From: Niabella beijingensis
Lineage (GTDB): Bacteria > Bacteroidota > Bacteroidia > Chitinophagales > Chitinophagaceae
NCBI RefSeq assembly: GCF_020034665.1
Contig: NZ_JAIQDI010000001.1
Coordinates: 2,976,001 to 3,040,000, forward strand
Reading direction: 5' to 3'
Length of the DNA stretch: 64,000 nucleotides
This document shows, piece by piece, positions 39,006 through 46,702 of this stretch. The notes beneath the pieces were generated by a model. The model had not been told where the DNA came from. It ran no database searches and saw nothing but the letters and a program-made list of their open reading frames with translations. The position numbers were made by a program, and so were the translations under genes. Each line of letters begins with the position of its first letter. The stretch's first letter is position 1.

Positions 39006-40589
39006 ATGAAAACTATTGTTATCAGATTCATTTTTATATTCTATGTCGTTACACTTTTGTCATGTGAGAAGAAACTGAATTTATTTCCGACAAACGATCT
39101 GACAGCGGAAAAGGTTTTTGCCACTCCTCTTGGATACAAGCAGGCTCTGGCAAAAATATATGTTTCACTGGCGGTTACCGGTACCAATGGAAGGGATATA
39201 CCGGCAGAAATCGTACTTGATGAAGGAAGTACAGGCTTCTTGCGTCAATTGTGGTATTTACAATGTCTTACCACCGATGAGGCGGGGTGGACTTATTCCG
39301 GAAGCACGGATCCTATAGGAATGCATCAGATGAGCTGGACTGCGAGCAGCCAGACAATCGCAGGATTGTATTTCCGTTGTTTTTATTTGGTAACACTGTG
39401 TAATAATTTCATTAAAGAATCGTCTGAAGATAAAGTGGCTTCAAGGGGAATATCAGGCACTGACGCAGCAGATATAAAAAGATACCGGGCCGAGGCCAGA
39501 TTTGTAAGGGCGTATAGCTACTGGGTGCTTCTTGATAATTTTGGAAATGTGCCGTTCACGGATGAAAATTATGTAATCGGATCCGGTGTTTCGCCAAAGC
39601 AAATGACCCGTGCGACCCTTTTTAATTATATCGAGGCGGAATTGAAAGCTATTGATGAAGAACTGGCGGCACCACGGACCAATGAAAATGGAAGGGCTGA
39701 CCAGGCTGCTGCATGGGCTTTGTTGGCAAGAATGTATCTAAACGCAGTTGTCTACTCCGGTTCGGAAAAATATACAGAAGCAATTGTTTATGCGAAACAG
39801 GTAATTAATGCCGGGTATACGCTGCATAATGATTATACCCAGCTCTTGCTAGCAGATAATGACAGGCTTACAAACGAGTTTATCTGGACCATACGATTTG
39901 ATGGAACACATACACAGTCATACAGCGGAACAACTTTTCTGGTGCATGGTCAGGCAGGTGTTCCGGCAGCCATGACTGGTACCAATGGCTCCTGGGATTG
40001 TATCCGCATGACCGAACAATTTGTGGATAAATTCAACTCACAGGATGTACGAGGTCAATTCTGGACCCAGAATCAACGAAGGGAAATGGATGTTTTACTG
40101 GGAGATGCAAGGGCCGGTTATTCTTCTTCTAAATTCAGAAACCTGACGCAGACCGGAAAGATAGGCCCGGGTACGGATGCAGGAGGTACATTTGTCGATG
40201 TTGATTTTCCTGTATTCCGGCTTGCGGAAATTTATCTGATTTATGCGGAAGCCGTTGTGCGGGGAGGGAGCAGCGGAGAGAATGGCACTGCTCTAAATTA
40301 CCTGCAGGCTCTTGCAAAAAGAGCGCGTCCGAGCAATCCCAATGCCGGCGGTACGGCTGTTTTAAGCGCTGACTATATCCTGGATGAAAGAGGACGTGAA
40401 TTATTTTGGGAATGCCACAGACGAACCGACCTGATTCGTTATGGGAGATTCACAACGAACACGTATTTGTGGTCCTGGAAAGGAGGTATACGCAGTGGTA
40501 CAGCAGTTGATCCCAAATACAACCTGTTCCCTATTCCTGCAATTGATATCACATCAAATCCCGGTATTACTCAAAATTCTGGTTATTAA
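39006..40589 (+). CDS. SusD/RagB-family nutrient-binding lipoprotein
   Basis: The protein has 527 residues with a lipobox in VVTLLSC (Cys20). SusD fold markers are RAEARFVRAYSYWVLLDNFGNVP, AAAWALLARMYLNAVVYSG, FRLAEIYLIYAEAVVRGG and the C-terminal ERGRELFWECHRRTDLIRYGRF. It starts 20 bases after susC and is followed within 10 bases by a SusE-like gene, so the three form one operon. It binds the oligosaccharide delivered to the SusC channel. Confidence 0.95.
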   Translation: MKTIVIRFIFIFYVVTLLSCEKKLNLFPTNDLTAEKVFATPLGYKQALAKIYVSLAVTGTNGRDIPAEIVLDEGSTGFLRQLWYLQCLTTDEAGWTYSGSTDPIGMHQMSWTASSQTIAGLYFRCFYLVTLCNNFIKESSEDKVASRGISGTDAADIKRYRAEARFVRAYSYWVLLDNFGNVPFTDENYVIGSGVSPKQMTRATLFNYIEAELKAIDEELAAPRTNENGRADQAAAWALLARMYLNAVVYSGSEKYTEAIVYAKQVINAGYTLHNDYTQLLLADNDRLTNEFIWTIRFDGTHTQSYSGTTFLVHGQAGVPAAMTGTNGSWDCIRMTEQFVDKFNSQDVRGQFWTQNQRREMDVLLGDARAGYSSSKFRNLTQTGKIGPGTDAGGTFVDVDFPVFRLAEIYLIYAEAVVRGGSSGENGTALNYLQALAKRARPSNPNAGGTAVLSADYILDERGRELFWECHRRTDLIRYGRFTTNTYLWSWKGGIRSGTAVDPKYNLFPIPAIDITSNPGITQNSGY

Positions 40590-40599
40590 AAAAAGAAGT

Positions 40600-41631
40600 A
40601 TGAAAAGTACGCTTATATTGTTTATGATTATGGCTGCTGCATGTTGCTTGGCATCTTGCAAAAAAAAGGATCAACTTGCCCAGATAAATAATGCAAAACC
40701 CACTCTAAGCCTCTCGACTGAAGGACCATTGACTTTGTCCGTTGAAACAGCAAATAATATGGTCTTAACCCTGTCCTATGATAATGTAGATTTTGGTATA
40801 AACGAAACACTGGCATATCTATTGCAAATTGCACCAGCCGGGACCGACTTTAAAGCGGACTCAATGATTCAGTTTAGTTTAGATCGGAAAGCGGGAGAAA
40901 AAAAATTCACCGGTGCAGAGCTGAATAAATTACTCCTCAACGAATTTTCACCGGCAGGCCAAACTATAAATTTTGAAATACGTCTAATAACCAGTCCCGG
41001 CAAAATTATTTCCAATACAGTACCCATTACAATAACCACTTATGAAGACTGGCCGAGAATACTTGAGCAGGACTTTCTTTATACTCCTGGTGCCTATCAG
41101 GGATGGGATCCTGCCTCAGCTAAAATTGCTAAAATGTATGTTACAGCAGGCGACAAGGTAGCTGGCCAACTTACCGGATCCATTTACATGCCAGACCCGG
41201 TTAATGAATTTAAATTTACACCGGGGCCCCAATGGGACAACTCCTATGGAAGCGTCACCAACACAGGAAATGCGGGTACGCTGCAATATAACGGCGGTGG
41301 CAATTTCAGCATAAAAGATAAAGGATATTATCAGGTCGATCTGGATCTTACAGCCAAAACATGGAAAGCCTCGTTAAGCAATTATTCCATTATCGGCGAT
41401 GCCGCCATCAGCTGGGATACCGATGTGGAACTCGAATTTGATCCGGCCACACAAACTTTATTCAAAGAACTGCCCATGAAGGCAGGCGAATGGAAATTCC
41501 GGAAAAATCATGCCTGGAGCGGTGGAGATTTTCCTAAAGACAATCTAACGATAACTGAAGCGGGTACCTACAAGATCCTCCTGGACATGCGCGTGCCTTC
41601 GGATCCTTACTGGAAAGTAATAAAACAATAG
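40600..41631 (+). CDS. SusE/SusF-like outer-membrane lipoprotein
   Basis: The protein has 343 residues from ATG 40600. The in-frame region upstream overlaps susD and is discarded. The lipobox is CLASC (residues 16-20). An N-terminal Ig-like SusE domain (NAKPTLSLSTEGPLTLS, to about 135) is followed by two carbohydrate-binding-like repeats. These begin LYTPGAYQGWDPASA and YSIIGDAAISWDTDVELEFD, the SusF/SusE starch-binding pattern with aromatic clusters. It probably binds glycan at the surface without enzymatic activity. It is the last gene of the operon, followed by a strong terminator. Confidence 0.88.
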   Translation: MKSTLILFMIMAAACCLASCKKKDQLAQINNAKPTLSLSTEGPLTLSVETANNMVLTLSYDNVDFGINETLAYLLQIAPAGTDFKADSMIQFSLDRKAGEKKFTGAELNKLLLNEFSPAGQTINFEIRLITSPGKIISNTVPITITTYEDWPRILEQDFLYTPGAYQGWDPASAKIAKMYVTAGDKVAGQLTGSIYMPDPVNEFKFTPGPQWDNSYGSVTNTGNAGTLQYNGGGNFSIKDKGYYQVDLDLTAKTWKASLSNYSIIGDAAISWDTDVELEFDPATQTLFKELPMKAGEWKFRKNHAWSGGDFPKDNLTITEAGTYKILLDMRVPSDPYWKVIKQ

Positions 41632-41667
41632 GTCGGAATACCGGCCTGATCTTGAAATAATGCTATC

Positions 41668-41712
41668 TAAAAGAGCTGCATTTTCTGTTACAAAGAATGC
41701 AGCTCTTTTATT
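41668..41712. terminator. Bidirectional terminator after susCDE
   Basis: A perfect 15-base inverted repeat (41668-41682 with 41696-41710; core AGAGCTGCATT) is flanked by A and T tracts. It serves the susCDE operon and the convergent dioxygenase gene. Confidence 0.85.
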
Positions 41713-41733
41713 GGTTACCGGAATCCCGGTATA

Positions 41734-42564
41734 TCATCCCTCCGGCTCATATAAAACCGGGTTCAGCGGTGTGTCGATAACCGCACCGATCTCCGCACCG
41801 GGACACCAGGTGTCCCAGTCGTTTTGCTGGTTCTTGTTCTCCGGCGCTTTCAGCCGCATATCGCGGTCCATATAGATAATGGTCATCACGCGGCGTGTGT
41901 TGCCGGTGGTATTGGCTCCGGCCCGGTGAAAGACCCAGCCCGAGTGGAAGCTGACCTCACCCAGGTCAAAGGCTTCGACCACATGTTGAAAGTCTGTTAC
42001 ACGCAGCCGTTGCTGGATCAGCGTTTCGCTTTCATCACCGATCGCCAGTTCCCGGCCCTCAACGATCTGATGGCTGCCGGCACTGAATTCCAGCGGCCCC
42101 ATCTCCAGCGGTGTTTCCTGCAATGGGATCCACGCAGTGATGGTCTTATCCGTTTCCAGCGGCCAGTAGTACTGATCGGCATGCCAGGGTGTAATGCCCC
42201 CGCCGCCTTCTTTGTACAGGGCCTGATCGTGGTACATACGCACGCCTTCTACCTGCATCAGATCTGCTGCGATCTTACCCAGGCGCCTGCTGAATACCAG
42301 CGACCGTACTTCCCCGTTTTCCCGCCACAGGTTAAATAATTGCAGAAAGGCCTTCCCGTAAGTGTCCCGTTCCTCCAGGGAAGTACGGACGGTATTCATC
42401 GCAGCTACCTGCTCGGAAATGATTTTGCTGAAACAGGCAATAGCATCCGCTGAAAGTACCTGTTTTAATTTTATAAAACGGTTGGTGTTGTAGAAGTGAA
42501 GGTCTTCTTTTGACAGCTGGTAAGGCTGGTCCAGTTCCTGGAGAATGTGCGCCGGTATTGCCAT
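41734..42564 (-). CDS. Phytanoyl-CoA dioxygenase (PhyH) family protein
   Basis: The protein has 276 residues of the Fe(II)/2-oxoglutarate-dependent PhyH family. The HxD pair is in TPWHADQYYWPL, the distal His is in FHSGWVFHRAGANTTGNTRR, and the following Arg could bind 2-oxoglutarate. The double-stranded beta-helix core and its length fit the family. The substrate is unknown, since PhyH members hydroxylate many small molecules. It is transcribed divergently from an AraC regulator, which probably controls it. Confidence 0.88.
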   Translation of the reverse strand: MAIPAHILQELDQPYQLSKEDLHFYNTNRFIKLKQVLSADAIACFSKIISEQVAAMNTVRTSLEERDTYGKAFLQLFNLWRENGEVRSLVFSRRLGKIAADLMQVEGVRMYHDQALYKEGGGGITPWHADQYYWPLETDKTITAWIPLQETPLEMGPLEFSAGSHQIVEGRELAIGDESETLIQQRLRVTDFQHVVEAFDLGEVSFHSGWVFHRAGANTTGNTRRVMTIIYMDRDMRLKAPENKNQQNDWDTWCPGAEIGAVIDTPLNPVLYEPEG

Positions 42565-42610
42565 CGTTGATTGTTTAAAAAATAAAATTAAATGGCTTTG
42601 CCGCCCTGAT

Positions 42611-42643
42611 TCATCACTATATTGACAAGATCAGCACTATATT
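42611..42643. promoter_or_regulatory. AraC-type direct-repeat operator
   Basis: TCATCACTATATT (42611-42623) and TCAGCACTATATT (42631-42643) are 13-base direct repeats differing at one base. They are 20 bases apart, two helical turns. This is the classical arrangement for an AraC-family dimer. The site lies between the divergent araC-like and phyH-like genes. Confidence 0.6.
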
Positions 42644-42689
42644 TTCCTTTTACGTAAATTTAGCAGATAAACCGTGCAACATTGTATCA

Positions 42690-43550
42690 GTGAAACCCGC
42701 TTTTGAAAATATCGAACGCATACGGATGGATGAGAGCTTTGTAGTGTATGATTATGAAGCAACACATTTTCCTTTTAAATGGCACTATCATCCGGAGTAT
42801 GAACTGACCCTGATTACTTCGGGTAGCGGAAAGCGGATGGTAGGGGACAACTACTCCGATTTTTTTCCGGGAGACCTGGTGTTGCTGGGTTGTAACCTGC
42901 CGCACACCTGGGTAAGCGAGCCGGGGCGGGAAAAGGCTGCAGCTGTTGTGATCCAGTTTTCTGCTGCCTTTATACAACCCTTTTTGCAATACCCCGAATG
43001 TAAAGGCATAACGGCCCTTTTGGGCAAATCGCAGCGGGGAGTATCTTTTAAAGCGCGCCCGGCACGCGACACCATCGGAAAAATCAAACTGCTGTCCGGG
43101 GCAGACGGTATTGAAAAGTTGCTGGGACTGATAACTGTGCTGGCGGATCTGAGCAAACTAAATACAACATTTATCAGCACCTCAGCAATCAGCACGATAC
43201 CTGCAGGTGCCGCGGAGGAGCGCATCAACAACGTATTTCAACACATCTACCGCTATTATAAAAAGCCCCTGCGGATAGAAACGCTTTCAAAGCTGGTGCA
43301 CCTTACGCCCGGTGCGTTCTGCAAATTCTTTAAAAATACAACGGGCAAAACATTTTCGGATTATGTAAATGATGTGCGCATTGGTAAGGCCTGTACCCTG
43401 TTGCTGGAAACAGACCGGAATATAACGCAGATCGCCTATGAAGTGGGGTTTGAAAGCATTACTTATTTTAACCGGGTCTTTTTCCGGAAGAAAAAAGCAA
43501 CTCCAAGAACGTTCAGGATGCAACTGAAAACACACTGGAAAATGGATTAA
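42690..43550 (+). CDS. AraC-family transcriptional regulator
   Basis: The protein has 286 residues and starts with GTG at 42690. The N-terminal cupin-like sensor domain includes FKWHYHPEYELTLITSGSG and FFPGDLVLLGCNLPHTW. The C-terminal double helix-turn-helix spans about 183-282 (RIETLSKLVHLTPGAFCKFFKNTTGKTFSDYVNDVR and ITQIAYEVGFESITYFNRVF). It probably activates the divergent dioxygenase gene in response to a small molecule bound by the cupin, using the direct repeats in the shared intergenic region. Confidence 0.92.
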   Translation: MKPAFENIERIRMDESFVVYDYEATHFPFKWHYHPEYELTLITSGSGKRMVGDNYSDFFPGDLVLLGCNLPHTWVSEPGREKAAAVVIQFSAAFIQPFLQYPECKGITALLGKSQRGVSFKARPARDTIGKIKLLSGADGIEKLLGLITVLADLSKLNTTFISTSAISTIPAGAAEERINNVFQHIYRYYKKPLRIETLSKLVHLTPGAFCKFFKNTTGKTFSDYVNDVRIGKACTLLLETDRNITQIAYEVGFESITYFNRVFFRKKKATPRTFRMQLKTHWKMD

Positions 43551-43610
43551 CTGCCATCCGTAAAAATACTACCCCAGGTTACGTAATAGTACTTTCGCTC
43601 ATTTCAGGTA

Positions 43611-43641
43611 TTTGCAACGCCTGCGGAGCGGTGTAATATTG
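43611..43641 (+). promoter_or_regulatory. Promoter of the papain-like protease cassette
   Basis: TTTG (43611-43614) is followed after exactly 19 bases by TAATATTG (43634-43641). The latter matches TAnnTTTG at all but one defined position. This is one of the best spaced Bacteroidota promoters in the window. It precedes the protease ATG at 43679 by 37 bases. Confidence 0.6.
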
Positions 43642-43678
43642 TGGTATCAAAAACAGAGCAACACCAAAAATAAATGCC

Positions 43679-44458
43679 ATGGCAAAGCCCGCTTCATCAT
43701 CTCCCAAACGCTCATTAGGCTGGATACCGGATCTGCCGGATGCCCGCGATTTTATGTATGCAGCTCCGCTGAAAATAATGCAGCGCCTGCCGGTAAAAAC
43801 TGATCTCCGCAAAACATGTCCGCCGGTATACGACCAGGGCAGCCTGGGAAGCTGTACCGCAAATGCATTGGGTGCGGCATTCGAGTTCGGAAAGAAAAAG
43901 AAACGGAAGAAAACATTCCGCCCTTCCCGGCTTTTCCTTTATTACAATGAACGGGTGCTGATGAATACTGTATTGTCCGACAGCGGTGCTTACCTGCGCG
44001 ACGGAATTAAATCGCTGAACAAACAGGGTATCTGCCCGGAAAAAGACTGGCCGTATCGCGAAGAAACTTTTGCTCAAAAGCCCCCTGCCCCCTGTTACAA
44101 AACCGCGTTAAAGAACCAGGTATTGTCTTACTGGAGGATCCCTGTAAATCTTACCTCCATTAAAGGCTGTCTGGCAGAAGGCTATCCCTTTTCTTTCGGC
44201 TTCAGCGTTTATGAAAGTTTTTTATCGGCAAAAGTTTCAGCCACCGGCATTATGCCGCTGCCCGATATTTCGAAGGAAACACTGGTAGGCGGTCATGCGG
44301 TGCTGGCCGTCGGATACAGCGACGAAAAACAAATGGTACTGGTGCGTAATTCCTGGGGGAAGGCCTGGGGTATCAGTGGCTGTTTCTGGATGCCCTATAC
44401 CTATATTTCCAATACAACATTCTGCCAGGACTTCTGGACGATACGGGATGTTGAATAG
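43679..44458 (+). CDS. Papain-like (C1A) cysteine protease without prodomain
   Basis: The protein has 259 residues. The opening LGWIPDLPDARDFMY is typical of prokaryotic C1A proteases. The oxyanion Gln is Q53 in YDQGSLGSCTANA and the nucleophile is C59. The catalytic His is H206 (VGGHAVLAVGY), and Asn is N224 (VRNSWGKAWG). All four active-site residues are present, so activity is expected. No signal peptide or lipobox is visible, and a lysine-rich patch (KKKKRKK) lies near residues 72-78. It is the first gene of a cluster with a second C1 protease and a chagasin-like inhibitor. Its substrate and location are unknown. Confidence 0.9.
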   Translation: MAKPASSSPKRSLGWIPDLPDARDFMYAAPLKIMQRLPVKTDLRKTCPPVYDQGSLGSCTANALGAAFEFGKKKKRKKTFRPSRLFLYYNERVLMNTVLSDSGAYLRDGIKSLNKQGICPEKDWPYREETFAQKPPAPCYKTALKNQVLSYWRIPVNLTSIKGCLAEGYPFSFGFSVYESFLSAKVSATGIMPLPDISKETLVGGHAVLAVGYSDEKQMVLVRNSWGKAWGISGCFWMPYTYISNTTFCQDFWTIRDVE

Positions 44459-44599
44459 CTGATCCGTTATAACAAGCCATTGCAGCAACGGTTCAGTCGC
44501 TCCGAACCTGCAACAGGATACCTGTGCCCGCCGGCGCCGGCCGGAAGGTCCTGTACACGATCATTCAAATCCATTTTTTAAATAAACAAAAGCAAACAC

Positions 44600-45715
44600 A
44601 TGTCAAAAATTAATGTTGCAGCCATTCAGTCGTCCATCACTGAATCCGGCTTAACCTGGCAGGCTGCAAACAATGAGTTTACCGCTATGACGGAGGCGGA
44701 ACGCAAGTATTTCCTGGGATTTACACCCGGACCGAAAGAACGGTCCCTGGCCGCTCGGGAGGATGCTTCGGAAAAAGCACTTAAATCATTCCAGCTCTCG
44801 GCTGCCGGAAAGGGCATCAAAAAGAAAAAGGCCTTCGGCTATCCCACACTTTTTGACTGGAGGAACCGCAGCGGACAGAACTTTGTTACACCGATCAAAA
44901 ACCAGAGCTCCTGCGGCTCCTGCGTGGCTTTTGGTACAGTTGCTACTGCTGAAATTGCTTACCGCATTCAAAGAGGCAATGCGGCGTTGGCCATCGACTT
45001 TTCGGAGGCGCAGCTGTTTTACTGTTATGCAAAAAGCGAAGGCCGCAACTGCGCCAACGGCTGGTGGCCCGACAGGGCCCTGATCGCCTTCCGGGACAAA
45101 GGACTGGTAGATGAAGCCTGCTTCCCCTATACCCCCGGCGACCAGGCCTGTAATACCTGTAGCAATGCGGCAGACCGCCTGCTAAAGATCAGCGGCTTTA
45201 CCCGCTTAACCACCACTGCTGCGATGAAGGACTGGATCAGTACCCGGGGCGCCCTGGTGGCCTGTTTCACAGTTTATACGGACTTTTTCAGCTACCGTTC
45301 GGGAGTTTACCGGAGGGCGAACAACCATGTGGAAGGCGGGCATTGCATATGTGTGGTGGGCTATGATGATGTGAACCAGTGCTGGATCTGTAAGAACAGC
45401 TGGGGGGCAGGCTTCGGTGAGTCGGGATTTTTCCGGATCGGTTATGGTCAGTGCGGGATCGATGCGGAAATGTATGGCATCAACAGCATTGTGGAAACCT
45501 TATGGACCGGGGCCCAGAAGGTCATCGGCCTGTGGTCGAATGATTCCCCCAATAACGCCTGGGCCTATATCGCCGGTTTCGGATGGAGGAAGATCTCACC
45601 GGCCAGCGACAATATCCACCTCAACCTGCTCACGCAATGCATCTCTGCAAAGAACCGTGGTGCAGCGGTAAGCATCCATCTCACCAATGGTGTCATCGAC
45701 CAGATCTATAATTAA
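44600..45715 (+). CDS. Papain-like cysteine protease with propeptide and C-terminal module
   Basis: The protein has 371 residues in three parts. Residues 15-45 (LTWQAANNEFTAMTEAERKYFLG) look like a short I29-type inhibitory propeptide. The protease core spans about 82-295, with Q102 and nucleophile C108 (IKNQSSCGSCVAFG), H248 (EGGHCICVVGY) and N266 (CKNSWGAGFGESG). Residues 303-371 form a separate module that recurs in the next gene. Many cysteines in papain-like positions (C105, C142, C151, C174) suggest disulfides, yet no signal peptide is seen. It follows the first protease by 141 bases and is 27 bases upstream of the module gene. Confidence 0.9.
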   Translation: MSKINVAAIQSSITESGLTWQAANNEFTAMTEAERKYFLGFTPGPKERSLAAREDASEKALKSFQLSAAGKGIKKKKAFGYPTLFDWRNRSGQNFVTPIKNQSSCGSCVAFGTVATAEIAYRIQRGNAALAIDFSEAQLFYCYAKSEGRNCANGWWPDRALIAFRDKGLVDEACFPYTPGDQACNTCSNAADRLLKISGFTRLTTTAAMKDWISTRGALVACFTVYTDFFSYRSGVYRRANNHVEGGHCICVVGYDDVNQCWICKNSWGAGFGESGFFRIGYGQCGIDAEMYGINSIVETLWTGAQKVIGLWSNDSPNNAWAYIAGFGWRKISPASDNIHLNLLTQCISAKNRGAAVSIHLTNGVIDQIYN

Positions 45716-45742
45716 TACATAACCTGAATAAATCATTATACA

Positions 45743-46111
45743 ATGAATGCAGTTAAAAAGGCATCTGCCAAAAAATCAATAAGGAAAAGTGCCACCGCAC
45801 CGGTTGCGGCGGCTGCAACTACGGAGACCGTTGTGGCAAAAAAGGCAAACGAGCCCACCCTGCTGCCTCCGGGCGCAGGCGGACTTACCGCCTGGAACAA
45901 CAATGTAAAAGTTGTGGGTACCTGGGGCATTGCCGAAAATAATAATGCCTGGCTGAACATCAGCGGCATGGGATTCCGGAAGATCAAAGAGAACAACACC
46001 CAGGCCCTGCTGGCTATTTTAATGATCGGCGCCCATGCACGGGATAAGAACAGTGTTGTAAATGTGCGTACAGAAGCAGATAATAAGGTATACGAATTAT
46101 ATGCATGGTAG
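45743..46111 (+). CDS. Small protein carrying the protease-associated C-terminal module
   Basis: The protein has 122 residues. Residues 1-40 are basic and alanine-rich low complexity (KKASAKKSIRKS and AAAATTETVVAKK). Residues 56-121 are homologous to residues 307-370 of the preceding protease. By hand alignment there are 19 identities in about 64 positions, with the motif KVxGxW, NNAW and GxG(W/F)RKI shared. I do not recognise the module in any named family. The gene lies 27 bases after the protease and is probably cotranscribed, ending at a terminator. A role as binding or regulatory partner of the protease is inference. Confidence 0.75.
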   Translation: MNAVKKASAKKSIRKSATAPVAAAATTETVVAKKANEPTLLPPGAGGLTAWNNNVKVVGTWGIAENNNAWLNISGMGFRKIKENNTQALLAILMIGAHARDKNSVVNVRTEADNKVYELYAW

Positions 46112-46135
46112 GCCGTAATGGCGGAACGGAATGAG

Positions 46136-46178
46136 TTGCTTTCTGCCGCTGCTCTTGCGGCGGAAGGCAATTTCTTTT
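46136..46178 (+). terminator. Terminator after the protease/module genes
   Basis: A 14-base stem (46136-46149 with 46157-46170) contains two G-U pairs and GCCGC/GCGGC at the loop end. The loop is 7 bases and TTTCTTTT follows. It separates the module gene from the inhibitor gene. Confidence 0.65.
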
Positions 46179-46190
46179 AAAAACCGGTTG

Positions 46191-46198
46191 TAACTTTG
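46191..46198 (+). promoter_or_regulatory. -7 promoter element of the chagasin-like gene
   Basis: TAACTTTG is an exact TAnnTTTG match, ending 5 bases before the inhibitor ATG at 46204. TTTC lies near the -33 position. Together with the terminator just upstream it implies that the inhibitor has its own transcript. Confidence 0.5.
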
Positions 46199-46203
46199 AG
46201 ACT

Positions 46204-46503
46204 ATGGAGAAGAAAATCCGATTACAGGCAGGGGAAACCTTCCTGCTGCAACTGGACAGTCTGGGCGGGGCGGGTTACACCTGGATCGTGGAGCAGAACG
46301 ACGAAAGAACGACCCGGGTTGAGCTATCCGGTGCCGGGCAGGCTCCCCGTAAAAAAGACCCCATTGGGGGAAGTTCAATTACAACAGTCACGATTACAGC
46401 GGTGTCGAAAGGAACCTCCTCCATAAAACTTGTTCAAAAACGACCCTGGGAAGCGGATCAACCGCCTCTAAAAACCGTCCGTATCGGGGTAACGGTGGCC
46501 TGA
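46204..46503 (+). CDS. Chagasin-type cysteine protease inhibitor (I42 family)
   Basis: The protein has 99 residues of an Ig-like inhibitor of papain-family proteases. The three inhibitory loops of the family are visible. The NPTTGY-like loop reads GGAGYTW (residues 21-27, a divergent version with the Gly-Tyr kept). The second loop is PIGGSS (53-58) and the third QKRPWEADQ (78-86), with the invariant RPW. No signal peptide is present, unlike many bacterial homologs, so it should act in the cytosol. It follows two C1 protease genes. A direct protective role against them is a strong inference from context. Confidence 0.85.
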   Translation: MEKKIRLQAGETFLLQLDSLGGAGYTWIVEQNDERTTRVELSGAGQAPRKKDPIGGSSITTVTITAVSKGTSSIKLVQKRPWEADQPPLKTVRIGVTVA

Positions 46504-46579
46504 CTGCCGGAAAAATAACGGGAAAAACTGGTGGTAATTTTAAACCGGTCAAAAATTTTACTGAAAATCAATTTATTGT

Positions 46580-46609
46580 AAAGGAGCTATTAAAAATAGT
46601 TCCTTTTTT
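46580..46609 (+). terminator. Terminator after the inhibitor gene
   Basis: The hairpin GGAGCTATT with AATAGTTCC (9 pairs, one G-U) has a 3-base loop, and TTTTTT follows. It insulates the ribosomal protein operon from upstream transcription. Confidence 0.75.
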
Positions 46610-46610
46610 C

Positions 46611-46642
46611 ATTGTTTTTTATGAAAGAGTGATCTACCTTTG
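46611..46642 (+). promoter_or_regulatory. Promoter of rplM-rpsI
   Basis: ATTG (46611-46614), a near match to TTTG, is followed after 20 bases by TACCTTTG (46635-46642), an exact -7 element. The leader to rplM is about 55 bases and contains a small CCGGG/CCCGG hairpin (46663-46678), which could be a leader element. Confidence 0.65.
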
Positions 46643-46702
46643 CACTCCCTTAATAAAAAGGGCCGGGGGATAGCCCGGTATCACTAAAAAATTAAATTAA
46701 AA

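Noticed and set aside
40441..40599. Extended start of the SusE-like protein
   Set aside because: It overlaps the end of susD by about 150 bases. The ATG at 40600 begins a lipoprotein signal.
43679..44458. Possible processed toxin of a classical toxin-antitoxin pair
   Set aside because: The protein is a complete C1A protease with no resemblance to known toxin families, so I report it as protease and treat immunity only as a hypothesis.
46661..46680. Ribosomal protein L13 autoregulatory leader
   Set aside because: The 5-pair hairpin in the rplM leader is too short to call an L13 binding mimic without comparison.
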